Assembly: GCF_000421225.1 (NCBI RefSeq)
Contig: NZ_ATWL01000001.1
Span: forward strand, 431,634 to 495,633
Reading direction: 5' to 3'
Source of the DNA: Ruania albidiflava DSM 18029
GTDB lineage: Bacteria; Actinomycetota; Actinomycetes; Actinomycetales; Beutenbergiaceae
Length of the DNA stretch: 64,000 nt
Below the pieces are notes generated by a model that searched no databases, was not told the DNA's origin, and saw only the letters and a list, made by a program, of their open reading frames with translations. Position 1 is the stretch's first letter. Every line of letters starts with the position of its first letter. This document shows, one piece after another, positions 1-9,846 of the stretch. The translations under genes and the position numbers were made by a program.

Positions 1-2592
1 GGCCACGTCCAGGGAGTCCGACCCGGCCACCAGCCCGCCGGGCAGGAAGATGTCGATGGTCAGCAGCGAGACCACCGCCATCACCAGGCCGATGAACAGG
101 GTGCCGGTCCACATCCGCCGGTCCAGCACGCGTTCGGTCAGCGCCCGCGGCCGGCGAGCCATGACGTCGTCGATCTCCGGGTCCACCCCCATCGCCAACG
201 CCGGTAGGGAGTCGGTGACCAGGTTGATCCACAGGATCTGCACGGCCAGCAGGGGCACGACCACCTCCCCCGGCCCGGCCGCACCGGACAGACCGATCAC
301 TCCGGCCAGCAGCACACCGAAGAACACGGTGCACACCTCGCCCATGTTCGAGGAGAGCAGGTAGCGCAGGAACTTCTTGATGTTGTCGAAGATCGCCCGG
401 CCGAGCCGCACCGCCACCACGATGGTGGCGAAGTTGTCGTCGCCGAGGATCATGTTCCCGGCCTGCTTGGTCACCTCGGTACCGGTGATGCCCATCGCCA
501 CGCCGATGTCCGCGGACTTCAGTGCTGGGGCGTCGTTGACACCGTCGCCGGTCATCGCCACCACCCGGCCGCCGGCCTGCAGGGCGTCCACGATCCGGTT
601 CTTGTGCGCCGGGGAGACCCGCGCGAACACGCTCACCTCCTCGACCACCGCGGCCAGTCCGGCCTCGTCCAGCCGGTCCAGCTGCGCGCCGGTGCGCACC
701 TGCTGCGCCAGGTCCGCACCGGCGGTGTGCTGGCTGGCGTCGATGATGCCCAGGTCGGCGGCTATCCGGGCCGCGGTGCCGGGGTGGTCCCCGGTGATCA
801 TCACCGTACGGATCCCGGCCCGACGGGCTTCGGCCACCGCCACGGCCACCTCCTCGCGCGGCGGGTCGATGATGCCCACCACACCGAGCAGCACCAGACC
901 GGTCTCGAGCCGGTCCTCGGCAGGTGAAGGCCCGTCGTCCTCACCCGCGGTGGGCGAGCCGAGGTGCTCCTCGTCGGTCAGCGGACGGTAGGCGACCGCC
1001 AGCGTGCGCAACGCCTGCTCGCCGAACCTGCGTACGCCCTCGACCATCCGGTCGCGGTCCGTGGCAGCCAGCTCGACGACGTCGGTCCCGCGGGCCAGGT
1101 GGGTGCACCGGTCCAGCAGCACGTCCGGTGCGCCCTTGGCCACCAGCAGACGCTGACCGTCGGCGGCGACGGTGAGCACCGACATCCGCTTGCGGGCCGA
1201 GGAGAACGGGATCTCCCCCACGCGGCGGTAGCCGGCGGCGCGCTCACCGGCGCCGGGGACCTTGGCGGCGGCGACCAGGAACGCGGCCTCGGTCGGGTCG
1301 CCCTCGATGCTCCAGGTGTCGTCGACCTGTGTGAGCTGGGCGTTGTTGGCCAGGCTGCCCCCGACCAGGGTGCGCAGCACCTCCTCGCGCAGCAGGTCGG
1401 GCAGGTCGGCGCCGTCGATGCTGCGGACCTCGCCCAGCGGGGTGTAGCCGATGCCGCTGAGCTCCACCTCACCGCCGGCGGTGAGCACGCGGCGCAGGGT
1501 CATCTCGTTGCGGGTGAGGGTGCCGGTCTTGTCCGTGCAGATCACCGAGGCGGACCCGAGCGTCTCCACCGAGCCGAGCTTCTTGACCACCGCACCGCGG
1601 CGGGCCAACCGTTGCACGCCGATGGCCAGCACCAGGGACAGGATCGCCGGCAGCCCCTCAGGCACGGCGGCCACGGCGAGGGAGACCCCGAGCAGCAGCA
1701 CAGTGACCAGGTCGCCCAGGGTGGAGACCTGGTTGACCAGCGCGACCACCACCATCACCACCACGGCGATCGCGATGACCGTGATGCCCAGCACCTTGGA
1801 GATCTGCGCGATCTCCCGGTCCAGCGGTGTCGGCTCCTGCGTGGTCTCCGCCAGCATCTGCGCGATGGCGCCCATCTGGGTGTCCATCCCGGTGGCGGTC
1901 ACCACCGCCGAGCCGACGCCTTCGGCCACCGCCGTGCCCTGGTGCACCATGTTCCGGCGGTCGCCCAGCGGCACCGGCCGGGGCAGCACCGCCGGTCCCT
2001 TGCCGACGGCGAGGCTCTCGCCGGTGAGCGAGGCCTCCTGCACCTTCAGCCTGCTGGCGCTCAGCACGCGCGCGTCCGCGCCCACGGCGTCCCCCTCGCT
2101 CAGCCGGAGGATGTCACCGCGGACCAGCTCCGCCGCGGGCACGGTCTGCAGCCGGCCGTCCCGCAGCACAGTGGCGCTGGGTGCGGTGATCGAGCTCAAC
2201 GCTGCGACCGCGTCCTCGGCCCGGGCCTCCTGCACCAGCCCGATCACCGCGTTCAGCAGCAGCACGGCGAGGATCACGATGGCGTCGACCGGCGCTCCGC
2301 CCGCGCCCTCGCCGGCCCAGGCGACCAGCGAGATGAGCACTGCCACCAGCAGCAGCGACACCAGCGGATCCTGGAACTGGGCGAGGAGCCGGCGCCACCA
2401 CGGGACGCCCGGGGCGGTGCGCAGCTCGTTCGGCCCGTCGGCGGCCAGCCGCCGGGCCGCCTCCTGGCTGGAGAGGCCGCGGTCGGGGTCCGTGGCCAGC
2501 CCGCTGGTGACCTCCGCGGCGGTGCTGGTGGTGGGATCCGCGGACCGCCCCAGCGGCGCCCCGGGGGCCGGTTCGAGCGCAGGAGTGCTCAC
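1..2592 (-). CDS. P2-type cation-transporting ATPase (Ca2+-ATPase-like), 3' end outside window
   Basis: An integral membrane pump that couples ATP hydrolysis to cation export. 864 residues are visible and the C-terminal helices lie beyond base 1. In order: N-terminal cation-ATPase domain, TGES actuator motif near residue 190, the membrane motif PEGLP near residue 312, the phosphorylation motif CTDKTGTLT with Asp354, and the hinge motif GDGVNDAPALK near residue 682. PEGLP is the membrane-site signature of P2A/P2B Ca2+ pumps and of bacterial relatives whose ion is often unproven, so substrate is inferred. Start taken as GTG because the nearby ATG frame closes at once. It lies 76 bp downstream of metH on the same strand, with no functional link evident. 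Confidence 0.93.
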   Translation of the reverse strand, partial: MSTPALEPAPGAPLGRSADPTTSTAAEVTSGLATDPDRGLSSQEAARRLAADGPNELRTAPGVPWWRRLLAQFQDPLVSLLLVAVLISLVAWAGEGAGGAPVDAIVILAVLLLNAVIGLVQEARAEDAVAALSSITAPSATVLRDGRLQTVPAAELVRGDILRLSEGDAVGADARVLSASRLKVQEASLTGESLAVGKGPAVLPRPVPLGDRRNMVHQGTAVAEGVGSAVVTATGMDTQMGAIAQMLAETTQEPTPLDREIAQISKVLGITVIAIAVVVMVVVALVNQVSTLGDLVTVLLLGVSLAVAAVPEGLPAILSLVLAIGVQRLARRGAVVKKLGSVETLGSASVICTDKTGTLTRNEMTLRRVLTAGGEVELSGIGYTPLGEVRSIDGADLPDLLREEVLRTLVGGSLANNAQLTQVDDTWSIEGDPTEAAFLVAAAKVPGAGERAAGYRRVGEIPFSSARKRMSVLTVAADGQRLLVAKGAPDVLLDRCTHLARGTDVVELAATDRDRMVEGVRRFGEQALRTLAVAYRPLTDEEHLGSPTAGEDDGPSPAEDRLETGLVLLGVVGIIDPPREEVAVAVAEARRAGIRTVMITGDHPGTAARIAADLGIIDASQHTAGADLAQQVRTGAQLDRLDEAGLAAVVEEVSVFARVSPAHKNRIVDALQAGGRVVAMTGDGVNDAPALKSADIGVAMGITGTEVTKQAGNMILGDDNFATIVVAVRLGRAIFDNIKKFLRYLLSSNMGEVCTVFFGVLLAGVIGLSGAAGPGEVVVPLLAVQILWINLVTDSLPALAMGVDPEIDDVMARRPRALTERVLDRRMWTGTLFIGLVMAVVSLLTIDIFLPGGLVAGSDSLDVA

Positions 2593-2668
2593 ACGTTCAT
2601 CTTGCCCGGTATCGCGGGCGCACGGGAGGCCGGGCCAGCCCGCGCAGCATGATCCTGCTCACGCAGGC

Positions 2669-5600
2669 TCACACGGAGAAGTACTTCGCCTCCGGGTGGT
2701 GGAACACCAGTGCGTCGGTGGACTGCTCCGGGTGCAGCTGCAGCTCCTCGCTCAGGCTCACCCCGATCCGGTCCGGGCGGAGCAGCTCGACGACCTTCGC
2801 CCGGTCGGCCAGGTCCGGGCAGGCCGGGTAGCCGAAGGAGTACCGGGCGCCCCGGTAGGCGACCTTGAACATGCCCTCCAGCTCGGCCGGGTCCTCGGCG
2901 GCGAAGCCGAGCTCTTCGCGCACCCGGGCATGCCAGTACTCCGCGAGCGCCTCGGTGAGCTGGACCGAGAGCCCGTGCAGCTCCATGTACTCCCGGTACC
3001 GGTCCTGGGCGAACAGCTCGGCGGTGCGCTCGGCCACCCTGGAGCCCACGCTGACCAGCTGCACCCCGAGCACGTCCACCTCCCCGGAGTCCTGGGCGCG
3101 CACGTAGTCGGCCAGGCACAGGTGCCGGTCGCGGCGCTGCCGGGGGAAGGAGAACCGGAGCCGCTCGGTGCCCGCCTCACCGCCGGAGCCGCCGTCCGGC
3201 CCGTCGTGGTGCAGCACCACCACATCGTCGCCGTCGGACACCGCCGGGAAGTACCCGTACACCACGGCGGGCACCAGCAGGTCCTCGGTGGCGATCTGCT
3301 CCAGCCACTGCCGCAGCCGCGGGCGGCCCTCCGTGGCGACCAGCTCCTCGTAGCCCGGCCCCTCGCCGCGGCTGGGCTTGAGCCCCCACTGGCCCATGAA
3401 CGTGGCCCGTTCGTCCAGGAACGCCGCATAGCCGGCCTGGGCGATGCCCTTGACCACCCGGGTACCCCAGAACGGCGGGGTGGGTACAGGGTTGTCGGCG
3501 GCGACGTCGGACCGGGCCGGCAGGTCCTCCGGGGCGGTCTCGGTGATGGTCACCGTGGCGTGCCGACGCTTCTTCAGCGGCGGCAGACCGACCGAGGCGG
3601 GGTCGGCGCCGCGGGCGATCTGCACCAGCGGCTCCATCAGCCGCAGCCCCTCGAACGCGTCCCGCGCATAACGCACCTGCCCGGTGTACAGGTCGGCCAG
3701 GTCGTCCTCCACGTACACCCGGGTCAGTGCCGCGCCACCGAGCAGCACCGGGTAGGTGCCACCCAGCTCCCGGGCGTTCAGCTCCTCCAGGTTCTCCTTC
3801 ATCACCACAGTGGACTTCACCAGCAGCCCGCTCATCCCGATCACGTCCGCCTGGTGGGTCTGGGCGGCCTCGATGAACGCGGCCACCGGCTGCTTGATGC
3901 CCAGGTTCACCACGGTGTAGCCGTTGTTGGACAGGATGATGTCCACCAGGTTCTTGCCGATGTCGTGCACGTCACCGCGGACGGTGCCCAGCACGATGGT
4001 GCCCTTGCCGCCTCCGGCGTCCACCTTCTCCATGTGCGGTTCCAGGTGCGCCACGGCGGTCTTCATCGTCTCCGCGGACTGCAGCACGAACGGCAGCTGC
4101 ATCTCCCCGGCCCCGAACCGCTCACCGACCACCTTCATCCCGGCGAGCAGGTGGTCGTTGACGATGTCCAGGGCCTTCAGCCCCTCATCGAGGGCGGCGT
4201 CCAGGTCCTCGGTCAGGCCCTTCATCTCCCCGTCGATGATCCGGCGGGCGAGCCGTTCGGTCAGCGGCAGCGCGGCCAGCTCGGCGGCGCGCGCATCCTT
4301 CATGGCGGCGGTGTCCACCCCGGAGAACACCTCGAGAAGGTGAGCGAGCGGATCATGCCGCATCCCGCCGTCGGCGTGGTACTCCCGCTTGTCCCAGACC
4401 AGGTCCAGGGCGGCCTGGCGCTGCTCCTCGGGGATGGAGGCGAGTGGCAGGATCTTCGCGGCGTGCACGATCGCCGAGTCCAGCCCGGCGGCCACCGCCT
4501 CGTGCAGGAACACCGAGTTCAGCACCACCCGGGCGGCCGGGTTCAGCCCGAAGGACACGTTCGAGACGCCCAGGGTGGTGTGCACCCCCGGGTACCGGGA
4601 CTTCAGCTCACGGATCGCGGTGATCGTCTCGATCGCGTCCCGGCGGGTCTCCTCCTGGCCGGTGGCGATCGGGAAGGTGAGCGCGTCCACGATGATGTCC
4701 TCGACCGCCATCCCCCACCGGGTGGTGAGGTCCTCGATCAGCCGGGAGGCGACCGCGACCTTGTGCTCAGCGGTGCGGGCCTGGCCCTGCTCGTCGATGG
4801 TCAGGGCGACCACGGCGGCACCGTGCTCCCGGACGAGCGGCATCACCCGGGCGTACCGGGAGGTGGGGCCGTCGCCGTCCTCGAAGTTCACCGAGTTCAC
4901 CACGGCCCGCCCGCCGACGAGCTCCAGCCCGGCCTGGATCACCTCCGGCTCGGTGGAGTCGATCACCAGCGGCAGCGTGGAGGCGCTGGCCAGCCGGGAG
5001 ATCACCTCCTTCGCGTCGCGCACGCCGTCCCGGCCGACGTAGTCGATGCACACGTCCAGCAGGTGCGCACCGTCGCGGGTCTGGGCGCGGCCGATCTGCA
5101 CGCACTCGTCCCAGCTCTCCGCGAGCATCGCCTCCCGGAACGCCTTGGAGCCGTTGGCGTTGGTGCGCTCCCCGATCGCCAGGAACGCCGCGTCCTGGTC
5201 GAAGTCGGTGTGCGAGTACAGGCTGGCCACCCCATGGGTGGGTTCGGGGTCCCGCGGGGTGACCGGGTTGCCGCGGACCGCCTGCACCACAGCGCGCAGG
5301 TGCTCCGGGGTGGTGCCGCAGCAGCCGCCCACCAGGGACAGGCCGAACTCGCTGGCGAACTGGGTGTGCGCAGCGGCCAGCTCGTCCGGGGTGAGCGGGT
5401 ACTCGGCGCCGTTCTTGCCGAGCACCGGCAGTCCCGCGTTCGGCTGGCAGGTGATCGGGACCTGCGCATGCTTGGCCAGGTAGCGCAGGTGCTCGCTCAT
5501 CTCGGTCGGGCCGGTGGCGCAGTTCAGGCCGATCGCGTCGATGCCCAGGGCCTGCAGCACGGTCAGCGCAGCGCCGATCTCCGAGCCCATCAGCATGGTC

Positions 5601-6199
5601 CCGGTGGTCTCCATGGTCACCTGGGCGATGATCGGGATGTCGACGGCGGTACGCTCCCGGGCGATCTTGGTCGCGTTGATCGCGGCTTTCGTCTGCAGCA
5701 GGTCCTGGCTGGTCTCGATCAGGATCGCGTCCACGCCGCCGCGGATGAGGCCCTCGGCCTGGTCGGCGAAGCTGGCCTTGAGGTCGGCGTAGGGCACGTG
5801 GCCCAGGCTGGGCAGCTTGGTGCCCGGTCCCATCGCGCCGAGCACCCAGCGGGGGTGATCGGGGCTGGTGTGCTGGTCGGCGCTGCGGCGGGCGATCGCG
5901 GCACCGGCCTCGGCGAGCTCGCCGATGCGCTCGATGATGTCGTAGTCGCCGAGGTTGGAGGCGTTCGCCCCGAAGGTGTTCGTCTCCACGCAGTCCACGC
6001 CCACGGCGAAGTAGGCGTCGTGGATGGAGGAGATCACATCGGGGCGGGTGACGTTCAGGATCTCGTTGCAGCCCTCCAGGCCCTGGAAGTCCTCCAGGGT
6101 CAGGTCGGCGCCCTGCAGCATCGTGCCCATCGCACCGTCGGCGACCACCACCCGCTGGGTGAGGGCTTCGAGCAGGGCGGTGGATCTGGCTGAGCGCAT
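2669..6199 (-). CDS. metH: Cobalamin-dependent methionine synthase
   Basis: Cytosolic enzyme transferring the methyl group of 5-methyltetrahydrofolate through cobalamin to homocysteine. About 1176 aa, full length for the family. N-terminal homocysteine-binding barrel starts with DGAMGTML. Zinc cysteines are in NCATG and GGCCGTTPEHLRA (about residue 290). A pterin-binding domain follows, then the cap and B12 domain with GDVHDIGKN, whose His (near residue 745) is the lower cobalt ligand, then the AdoMet reactivation domain ending at KYFSV. I chose the ATG at 6199, which gives the family-like MRSARST start; an in-frame GTG at 6223 adds eight residues. The roughly 100-bp gap upstream is too short for a cobalamin riboswitch. 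Confidence 0.97.
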   Translation of the reverse strand: MRSARSTALLEALTQRVVVADGAMGTMLQGADLTLEDFQGLEGCNEILNVTRPDVISSIHDAYFAVGVDCVETNTFGANASNLGDYDIIERIGELAEAGAAIARRSADQHTSPDHPRWVLGAMGPGTKLPSLGHVPYADLKASFADQAEGLIRGGVDAILIETSQDLLQTKAAINATKIARERTAVDIPIIAQVTMETTGTMLMGSEIGAALTVLQALGIDAIGLNCATGPTEMSEHLRYLAKHAQVPITCQPNAGLPVLGKNGAEYPLTPDELAAAHTQFASEFGLSLVGGCCGTTPEHLRAVVQAVRGNPVTPRDPEPTHGVASLYSHTDFDQDAAFLAIGERTNANGSKAFREAMLAESWDECVQIGRAQTRDGAHLLDVCIDYVGRDGVRDAKEVISRLASASTLPLVIDSTEPEVIQAGLELVGGRAVVNSVNFEDGDGPTSRYARVMPLVREHGAAVVALTIDEQGQARTAEHKVAVASRLIEDLTTRWGMAVEDIIVDALTFPIATGQEETRRDAIETITAIRELKSRYPGVHTTLGVSNVSFGLNPAARVVLNSVFLHEAVAAGLDSAIVHAAKILPLASIPEEQRQAALDLVWDKREYHADGGMRHDPLAHLLEVFSGVDTAAMKDARAAELAALPLTERLARRIIDGEMKGLTEDLDAALDEGLKALDIVNDHLLAGMKVVGERFGAGEMQLPFVLQSAETMKTAVAHLEPHMEKVDAGGGKGTIVLGTVRGDVHDIGKNLVDIILSNNGYTVVNLGIKQPVAAFIEAAQTHQADVIGMSGLLVKSTVVMKENLEELNARELGGTYPVLLGGAALTRVYVEDDLADLYTGQVRYARDAFEGLRLMEPLVQIARGADPASVGLPPLKKRRHATVTITETAPEDLPARSDVAADNPVPTPPFWGTRVVKGIAQAGYAAFLDERATFMGQWGLKPSRGEGPGYEELVATEGRPRLRQWLEQIATEDLLVPAVVYGYFPAVSDGDDVVVLHHDGPDGGSGGEAGTERLRFSFPRQRRDRHLCLADYVRAQDSGEVDVLGVQLVSVGSRVAERTAELFAQDRYREYMELHGLSVQLTEALAEYWHARVREELGFAAEDPAELEGMFKVAYRGARYSFGYPACPDLADRAKVVELLRPDRIGVSLSEELQLHPEQSTDALVFHHPEAKYFSV

Positions 6200-6300
6200 G
6201 GTGGCAAGTGTAGAAGTGACCACCCGTCAGGTTGCACGCCGTCTCACCGCTGGCCTGTGCCGGGCTGCCTCAGCCGGGCACCACCTGCGGGGAGGTACAC

Positions 6301-7134
6301 CTAGCCGGCGTACCAGCGCAGCAGCCGCTCCACCTCGGCACCGACGGCGGCGCTCGCCGGGGTGAACCACTTGCGGGTGTCCACCAGGTCCGCATCATCG
6401 GCCAGGACGGCGCGTACCCGGTGGGTGAAGATCTTGTTCAGGTGGGTGGAAACGTTGATCTTGGTCATCCCGGCCTGGATCGCCGCTCGCATACCCTCGT
6501 CGCTCACCCCGGAGGAGCCGTGCAGCACCAGCGGCACGTCCACAGCAGCGGCGATCGTGGCGATCAGTTCGGTGTCGAGCACAGCACCACGGGTGGTCAT
6601 CGCGTGCGAGGAACCGACCGCCACGGCGAGCAGGTCCACCCCCGTGGCCGCGACGAACTCGGCGGCCTCGGCCGGGTCGGTGCGCACGCTCGGGTCGTGC
6701 ACCCCGTTCTTTCCGCCGATCTCACCGAGCTCGGCCTCCACGCTCACCCCGACCGCGTGCGCGTCGCGTACCACGGCAGCGGTGGTGGCGAGGTTCTGCT
6801 CGGCCGGCAGGTGGGAGCCGTCGTACATGATCGAGGTGAACCCGGTCGCGAGCGCCTCGGCGACCAGGTCCAGGTCGTCGGCGTGGTCCAGGTGCACCAC
6901 CACCGGCACCTGCGCGGCCCGGGCCGCAGCGAGCGTGCCGGCGGCGATCGGGGCCAGCGAGCCGTGGTACTTCACCGCGTTCTGGCTGATCTGCAGCACC
7001 ACTGGCAGCCCGGCCCGTTCGGCGGCCGCCACGAACGTCTCCGCGTGCTCCAGGTGGATCACGTTGAAGGCGCCGAGGCCGCGGTCGGCGGCCCGAGCGT
7101 CCCGGGCGAGCGAGGTGAGGTCAGCGAGCGGCAT
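6301..7134 (-). CDS. Class II ketose-bisphosphate aldolase, tagatose/fructose type (GatY/KbaY family)
   Basis: Zinc aldolase expected to split tagatose-1,6-bisphosphate (or fructose-1,6-bisphosphate) into dihydroxyacetone phosphate and glyceraldehyde 3-phosphate. 277 aa, the short GatY/KbaY size. Visible motifs: HLDHADD (residues 81-87, catalytic Asp83 and zinc His84), EAELGEIGG, the zinc-His segment GSSHAMTTRG, and the phosphate-binding HGSSGV. It is the last gene of a four-gene operon and its start overlaps the end of the PfkB kinase gene by 14 bp. The context (sugar kinase, AgaS-like protein, DeoR regulator) favours tagatose-bisphosphate in amino-sugar catabolism, but sequence alone does not separate the two substrates. 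Confidence 0.9.
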   Translation of the reverse strand: MPLADLTSLARDARAADRGLGAFNVIHLEHAETFVAAAERAGLPVVLQISQNAVKYHGSLAPIAAGTLAAARAAQVPVVVHLDHADDLDLVAEALATGFTSIMYDGSHLPAEQNLATTAAVVRDAHAVGVSVEAELGEIGGKNGVHDPSVRTDPAEAAEFVAATGVDLLAVAVGSSHAMTTRGAVLDTELIATIAAAVDVPLVLHGSSGVSDEGMRAAIQAGMTKINVSTHLNKIFTHRVRAVLADDADLVDTRKWFTPASAAVGAEVERLLRWYAG

Positions 7135-8050
7135 CGATCTGGTCCATCCGGATCGTCGGGAGCATGCGGTGGTAGGCGACGAGGTCCACCTCGCCGGCGG
7201 TGGGGCGCAGCACGGCAGCCCCGGACAGGGCGACCACCTCGGCCAGGCGGGAGGACAGTGCCGGGCCGCGGGCGCCGTCGGCGAGCGCAGCGGCGAGCGC
7301 AGCCACAGCGGCGTCCCCGGCCCCGGTCGGGTTACCGGTCAGGGTCTTGGCCGGACGGGCCTGCCAGTGGTCCTGCTCAGTGGCCAGCAGCACCCCGTCT
7401 GCTCCGCAGGAGACGAGTACCGCCTCGGCACCGCGGTCGAGCAGGAGGCGTGCCCCGGTGCGCACGTCCGGGGCGCCGGTGGCGGCGAGCAGCTCCTCCT
7501 CGTTGGGTTTCAGGCACGCCGGAGCAGCGCTGGCCACCTCCAGCAGGGCCGGTCCGGAGGTGTCGACCAGCACGGCCGCACCTAGCTCGACGGCGGAACG
7601 CACCAGTCCAGGAAGGTCACCGGGGTCGGTACCCGGCGGGGTGGAGCCGGACACCACCAGCACGTCGCCGGCATCCAGCAGCCCGAGCACGTGGGCGGAC
7701 AGCCGCTCCCAGTCGCGGGCGGTCACCTGCGGGCCCGGTTCGTTCAGCACGGTCGCCCCCCGGTCGTCCACCACGGTCACGGTGCGGCGGGTGGCCCCGC
7801 TGACCAGGATCCAGGACTGGTCCACCGGGGTGGGGATGAGCAGGTCCTCCAGGGTCTCCCCCGCCGGGCCGCCGAGGAATCCGGTGCAGCACACGCCGCG
7901 TCCCACCTGGGCGAGCACGCGGGCAACGTTCACCCCCTTGCCGCCGGCGGACTCGACCACCTGCTGCACCCGGTGCACCTCACCCGGGGTGAGCCGGGGC
8001 ACCGTGTAGGTCACGTCGACGGCCGGGTTCGGCGTGAGGGTGACGATCAT
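7121..8050 (-). CDS. PfkB-family hexose-phosphate kinase (tagatose-6-phosphate kinase / 1-phosphofructokinase, LacC-FruK group)
   Basis: 309 aa ribokinase-fold kinase of the LacC/FruK subgroup, which phosphorylates a sugar phosphate. The N-terminus MIVTLTPNPAVDVTY is the subgroup signature. GGKGVN at 36-41 binds sugar phosphate, KPNEEEL is the conserved central motif, and GNPTGAGDA near the C-terminus holds the anion hole and catalytic base Asp246. The ATG at 8050 overlaps the upstream ROK gene stop by 4 bp (ATGA), so translation is coupled; the frame stays open upstream but that part is the antisense shadow of the ROK gene. Beside a GatY-type aldolase, tagatose-6-phosphate to tagatose-1,6-bisphosphate is the likely step. 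1-Phosphofructokinase is the alternative, but no fructose PTS is present. Confidence 0.88.
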   Translation of the reverse strand: MIVTLTPNPAVDVTYTVPRLTPGEVHRVQQVVESAGGKGVNVARVLAQVGRGVCCTGFLGGPAGETLEDLLIPTPVDQSWILVSGATRRTVTVVDDRGATVLNEPGPQVTARDWERLSAHVLGLLDAGDVLVVSGSTPPGTDPGDLPGLVRSAVELGAAVLVDTSGPALLEVASAAPACLKPNEEELLAATGAPDVRTGARLLLDRGAEAVLVSCGADGVLLATEQDHWQARPAKTLTGNPTGAGDAAVAALAAALADGARGPALSSRLAEVVALSGAAVLRPTAGEVDLVAYHRMLPTIRMDQIDAAR

Positions 8051-8916
8051 GAGGGTCCTCCGAGGTCCATCGCCAGGGCTCCGGCGCCCAGGCAACCCGC
8101 CCATTGTCCCAGCCGGGCCCGACGCAGGGGCGGCATCGCGTCGGCGGGGAGACGGGCGGCCATCGCCTCGTGCAACGGGTCGAGCAGCGCGTCCCCGGCT
8201 TCGGCGAGCCCGCCGCCGAGCACGAGCGGTACCGGACCGAGCAGCCCGGCCATCGCCGCGAGCAGGTCGGCCAACGCTTCGATCGCGGTATCGATCACCT
8301 GCCGGGCCACCGGGTCCTGGGCGGCGGCGCGGGCGAACACGGCCCGGGCGCCGCCCGAGGTGTCGCTGCTGCCGGCGGCGGTCGCGTACCGGCGGGCCAG
8401 CGCTTCGGCGGCACAGATGCGTTCCAGCGGGACCCGTCCGCTGCCGTCCGGGTCCGGCACCAGCACCTGGCCGATCTCCCCGGCCCAGCCGGTGCCGCGG
8501 ACCGTGTGGTCGAAGATCAGCGCGCTGGCCAGCCCGGTGCCCAGCGGGAGGAACACCATGTCCGGTTCCCCGGCGCCCCAGCGGGACTCCGCCAGCGCTC
8601 CGGCGCGCACGTCGTGACCGGTGACCAGTGGGCTGTCCAGTCGCCGACCGAGCAGCTCCCGCAGCGGCAGGTCCCGCCAACCGAGGTTCGCAGCGTAGGT
8701 GACCGTGCCCCGGGACTCGTCCACGATGCCGGGACTGACCACGCCGATCGCGACGCCGGGTGTGTCGTCCGCCTCGGCGGCGACCAGGTCCGCCAGTGCG
8801 GCCGGATCCTTTGGTGTGGGGCGCTTCCGGGTGTGGGTCAGGGTGCCGTCCGGCGAGACCAGGCCGATCTTGATCGCGGTCCCGCCGATGTCCACACCGA
8901 GAACAGGTGCGGCCAC
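8047..8916 (-). CDS. ROK-family sugar kinase
   Basis: 289 aa actin-fold kinase. The N-terminal phosphate loop is GVDIGGTAIKIG. GHDVRAGALAE is the sugar-binding region carrying the catalytic Asp, LPLGTGLASALIFD follows, and GGGLAEAGDALL lies in the C-terminal domain. The CxCGxxGC zinc cluster typical of many ROK kinases is absent; the corresponding segment reads ERICAAEALARR, as in polyphosphate-glucokinase-like members. In this operon it may phosphorylate N-acetylgalactosamine, galactosamine or another incoming unphosphorylated hexose, consistent with the absence of PTS genes. That substrate is inference. It ends inside the PfkB start and begins one base after the SIS-gene stop. Confidence 0.87.
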   Translation of the reverse strand: MAAPVLGVDIGGTAIKIGLVSPDGTLTHTRKRPTPKDPAALADLVAAEADDTPGVAIGVVSPGIVDESRGTVTYAANLGWRDLPLRELLGRRLDSPLVTGHDVRAGALAESRWGAGEPDMVFLPLGTGLASALIFDHTVRGTGWAGEIGQVLVPDPDGSGRVPLERICAAEALARRYATAAGSSDTSGGARAVFARAAAQDPVARQVIDTAIEALADLLAAMAGLLGPVPLVLGGGLAEAGDALLDPLHEAMAARLPADAMPPLRRARLGQWAGCLGAGALAMDLGGPS

Positions 8917-8917
8917 C

Positions 8918-9802
8918 TCAGCCCTCCGTGGGCAGGTGCACAGCGCGGGACAGGTGCCGCGGTGTGTCCGGGTCCAGCCCGCGCACCTCGGCGCGCGTCA
9001 CCGCGGTGCGGTGCAGCAGCACCAGGTGGGCGAGCGGGTCCAGCTCGCTGGTGACCAGGGTGGCGCCAGTGGCCGCGACGTCCTCGGCGAGCCCGGCAGG
9101 GACCGGTCCGAACACCCAGACCACCCGCCCGGGCTGCGCGATGGAGATCGGGCCGTGCCGGTACTCCATCGCCACGTAGGACTCCGTCCACGACTGGGAG
9201 GACTCACGCAGCTTCAGGGCGGCCTCGTGCGCCAGGCCGACCGTCCAGGCAGTGCCGAGGAAGGTGAGCTGGTCGGCCTGCACCCACGCATCCTCGACCG
9301 GTGCCTCCAGGGCGGCCCGGGCGTCGGCGACCACGCCGGTGAGGTCTTCGCCCAGGCTGGCGCGCAGCAGAGCGAGGGTGGTGGTGGCGAACCGGGTCTG
9401 CACCACCGAGGTCTCGTCTGCCTCGGCGAGCACGATCTCGTGGTCGGCGTGCTGTGCTGCTGGGCCCCCTGCCACGGCGGTGAGCAGCACGCTGGGGGTG
9501 GTGGTGGCCTGCAGCAGCTGCACGATCTCGCTGGTGGTGCCGGAGCGGGAGATGGTCACGATCCGGTCGTACCGGCGCCCGGTCGGGAGCTCCGAGGCGG
9601 TGAACGCGTCGGTCTCCCCCTGCCCGGAGCCCTCCCGGAGGGCGGCATAGGCCTGGGCCATGAACCAGGAGGTGCCGCAGCCCAGGACCGCTACCCGCTC
9701 ACCTGCACTGGGTAGCCCCTCGGCGCCGGTGAGGAGGTCCGGCACCCCGGCCCAGAGATCTGGTTGGGACAGGACCTCACGGATGGTGGACGACTCGGGC
9801 AC
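8918..9802 (-). CDS. Double-SIS-domain sugar-phosphate isomerase/deaminase, AgaS/GlmS-C-like
   Basis: 294 aa with two SIS domains and no glutaminase domain. The first SIS domain has VLGCGTSWFMAQAY and the signature TISRSGTTSEIVQLL. The second has FLGTAWTVGLAHEAALKL and EYRHGPIS. This is the layout of AgaS (galactosamine-6-phosphate deaminase/isomerase) and FrlB-like enzymes. The GTG at 9802 was chosen because GAGGAGA sits six bases upstream; a longer frame to 9877 would run through the divergent promoter region. It heads the kinase-aldolase operon, divergent from the DeoR regulator. Expected role: galactosamine-6-phosphate to tagatose-6-phosphate plus ammonia. A glucosamine-type substrate is possible. 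Confidence 0.85.
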   Translation of the reverse strand: MPESSTIREVLSQPDLWAGVPDLLTGAEGLPSAGERVAVLGCGTSWFMAQAYAALREGSGQGETDAFTASELPTGRRYDRIVTISRSGTTSEIVQLLQATTTPSVLLTAVAGGPAAQHADHEIVLAEADETSVVQTRFATTTLALLRASLGEDLTGVVADARAALEAPVEDAWVQADQLTFLGTAWTVGLAHEAALKLRESSQSWTESYVAMEYRHGPISIAQPGRVVWVFGPVPAGLAEDVAATGATLVTSELDPLAHLVLLHRTAVTRAEVRGLDPDTPRHLSRAVHLPTEG

Positions 9803-9846
9803 GATGGTCTCCTCGGACTCCGGGGGCGACAGCCGACATAAGGCTG

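Noticed and set aside
1451..6193. 1580-codon open frame on the plus strand, including a His-rich stretch
   Set aside because: It is antisense to metH and the P-type ATPase, which have complete motifs. Long reverse-strand open frames are expected at this GC content, and the His run is the complement of GTG-rich codons.
6200..6300. Cobalamin riboswitch upstream of metH
   Set aside because: The gap to the aldolase gene is only about 100 bases, too short for the known B12 element, and no B12-box is visible.
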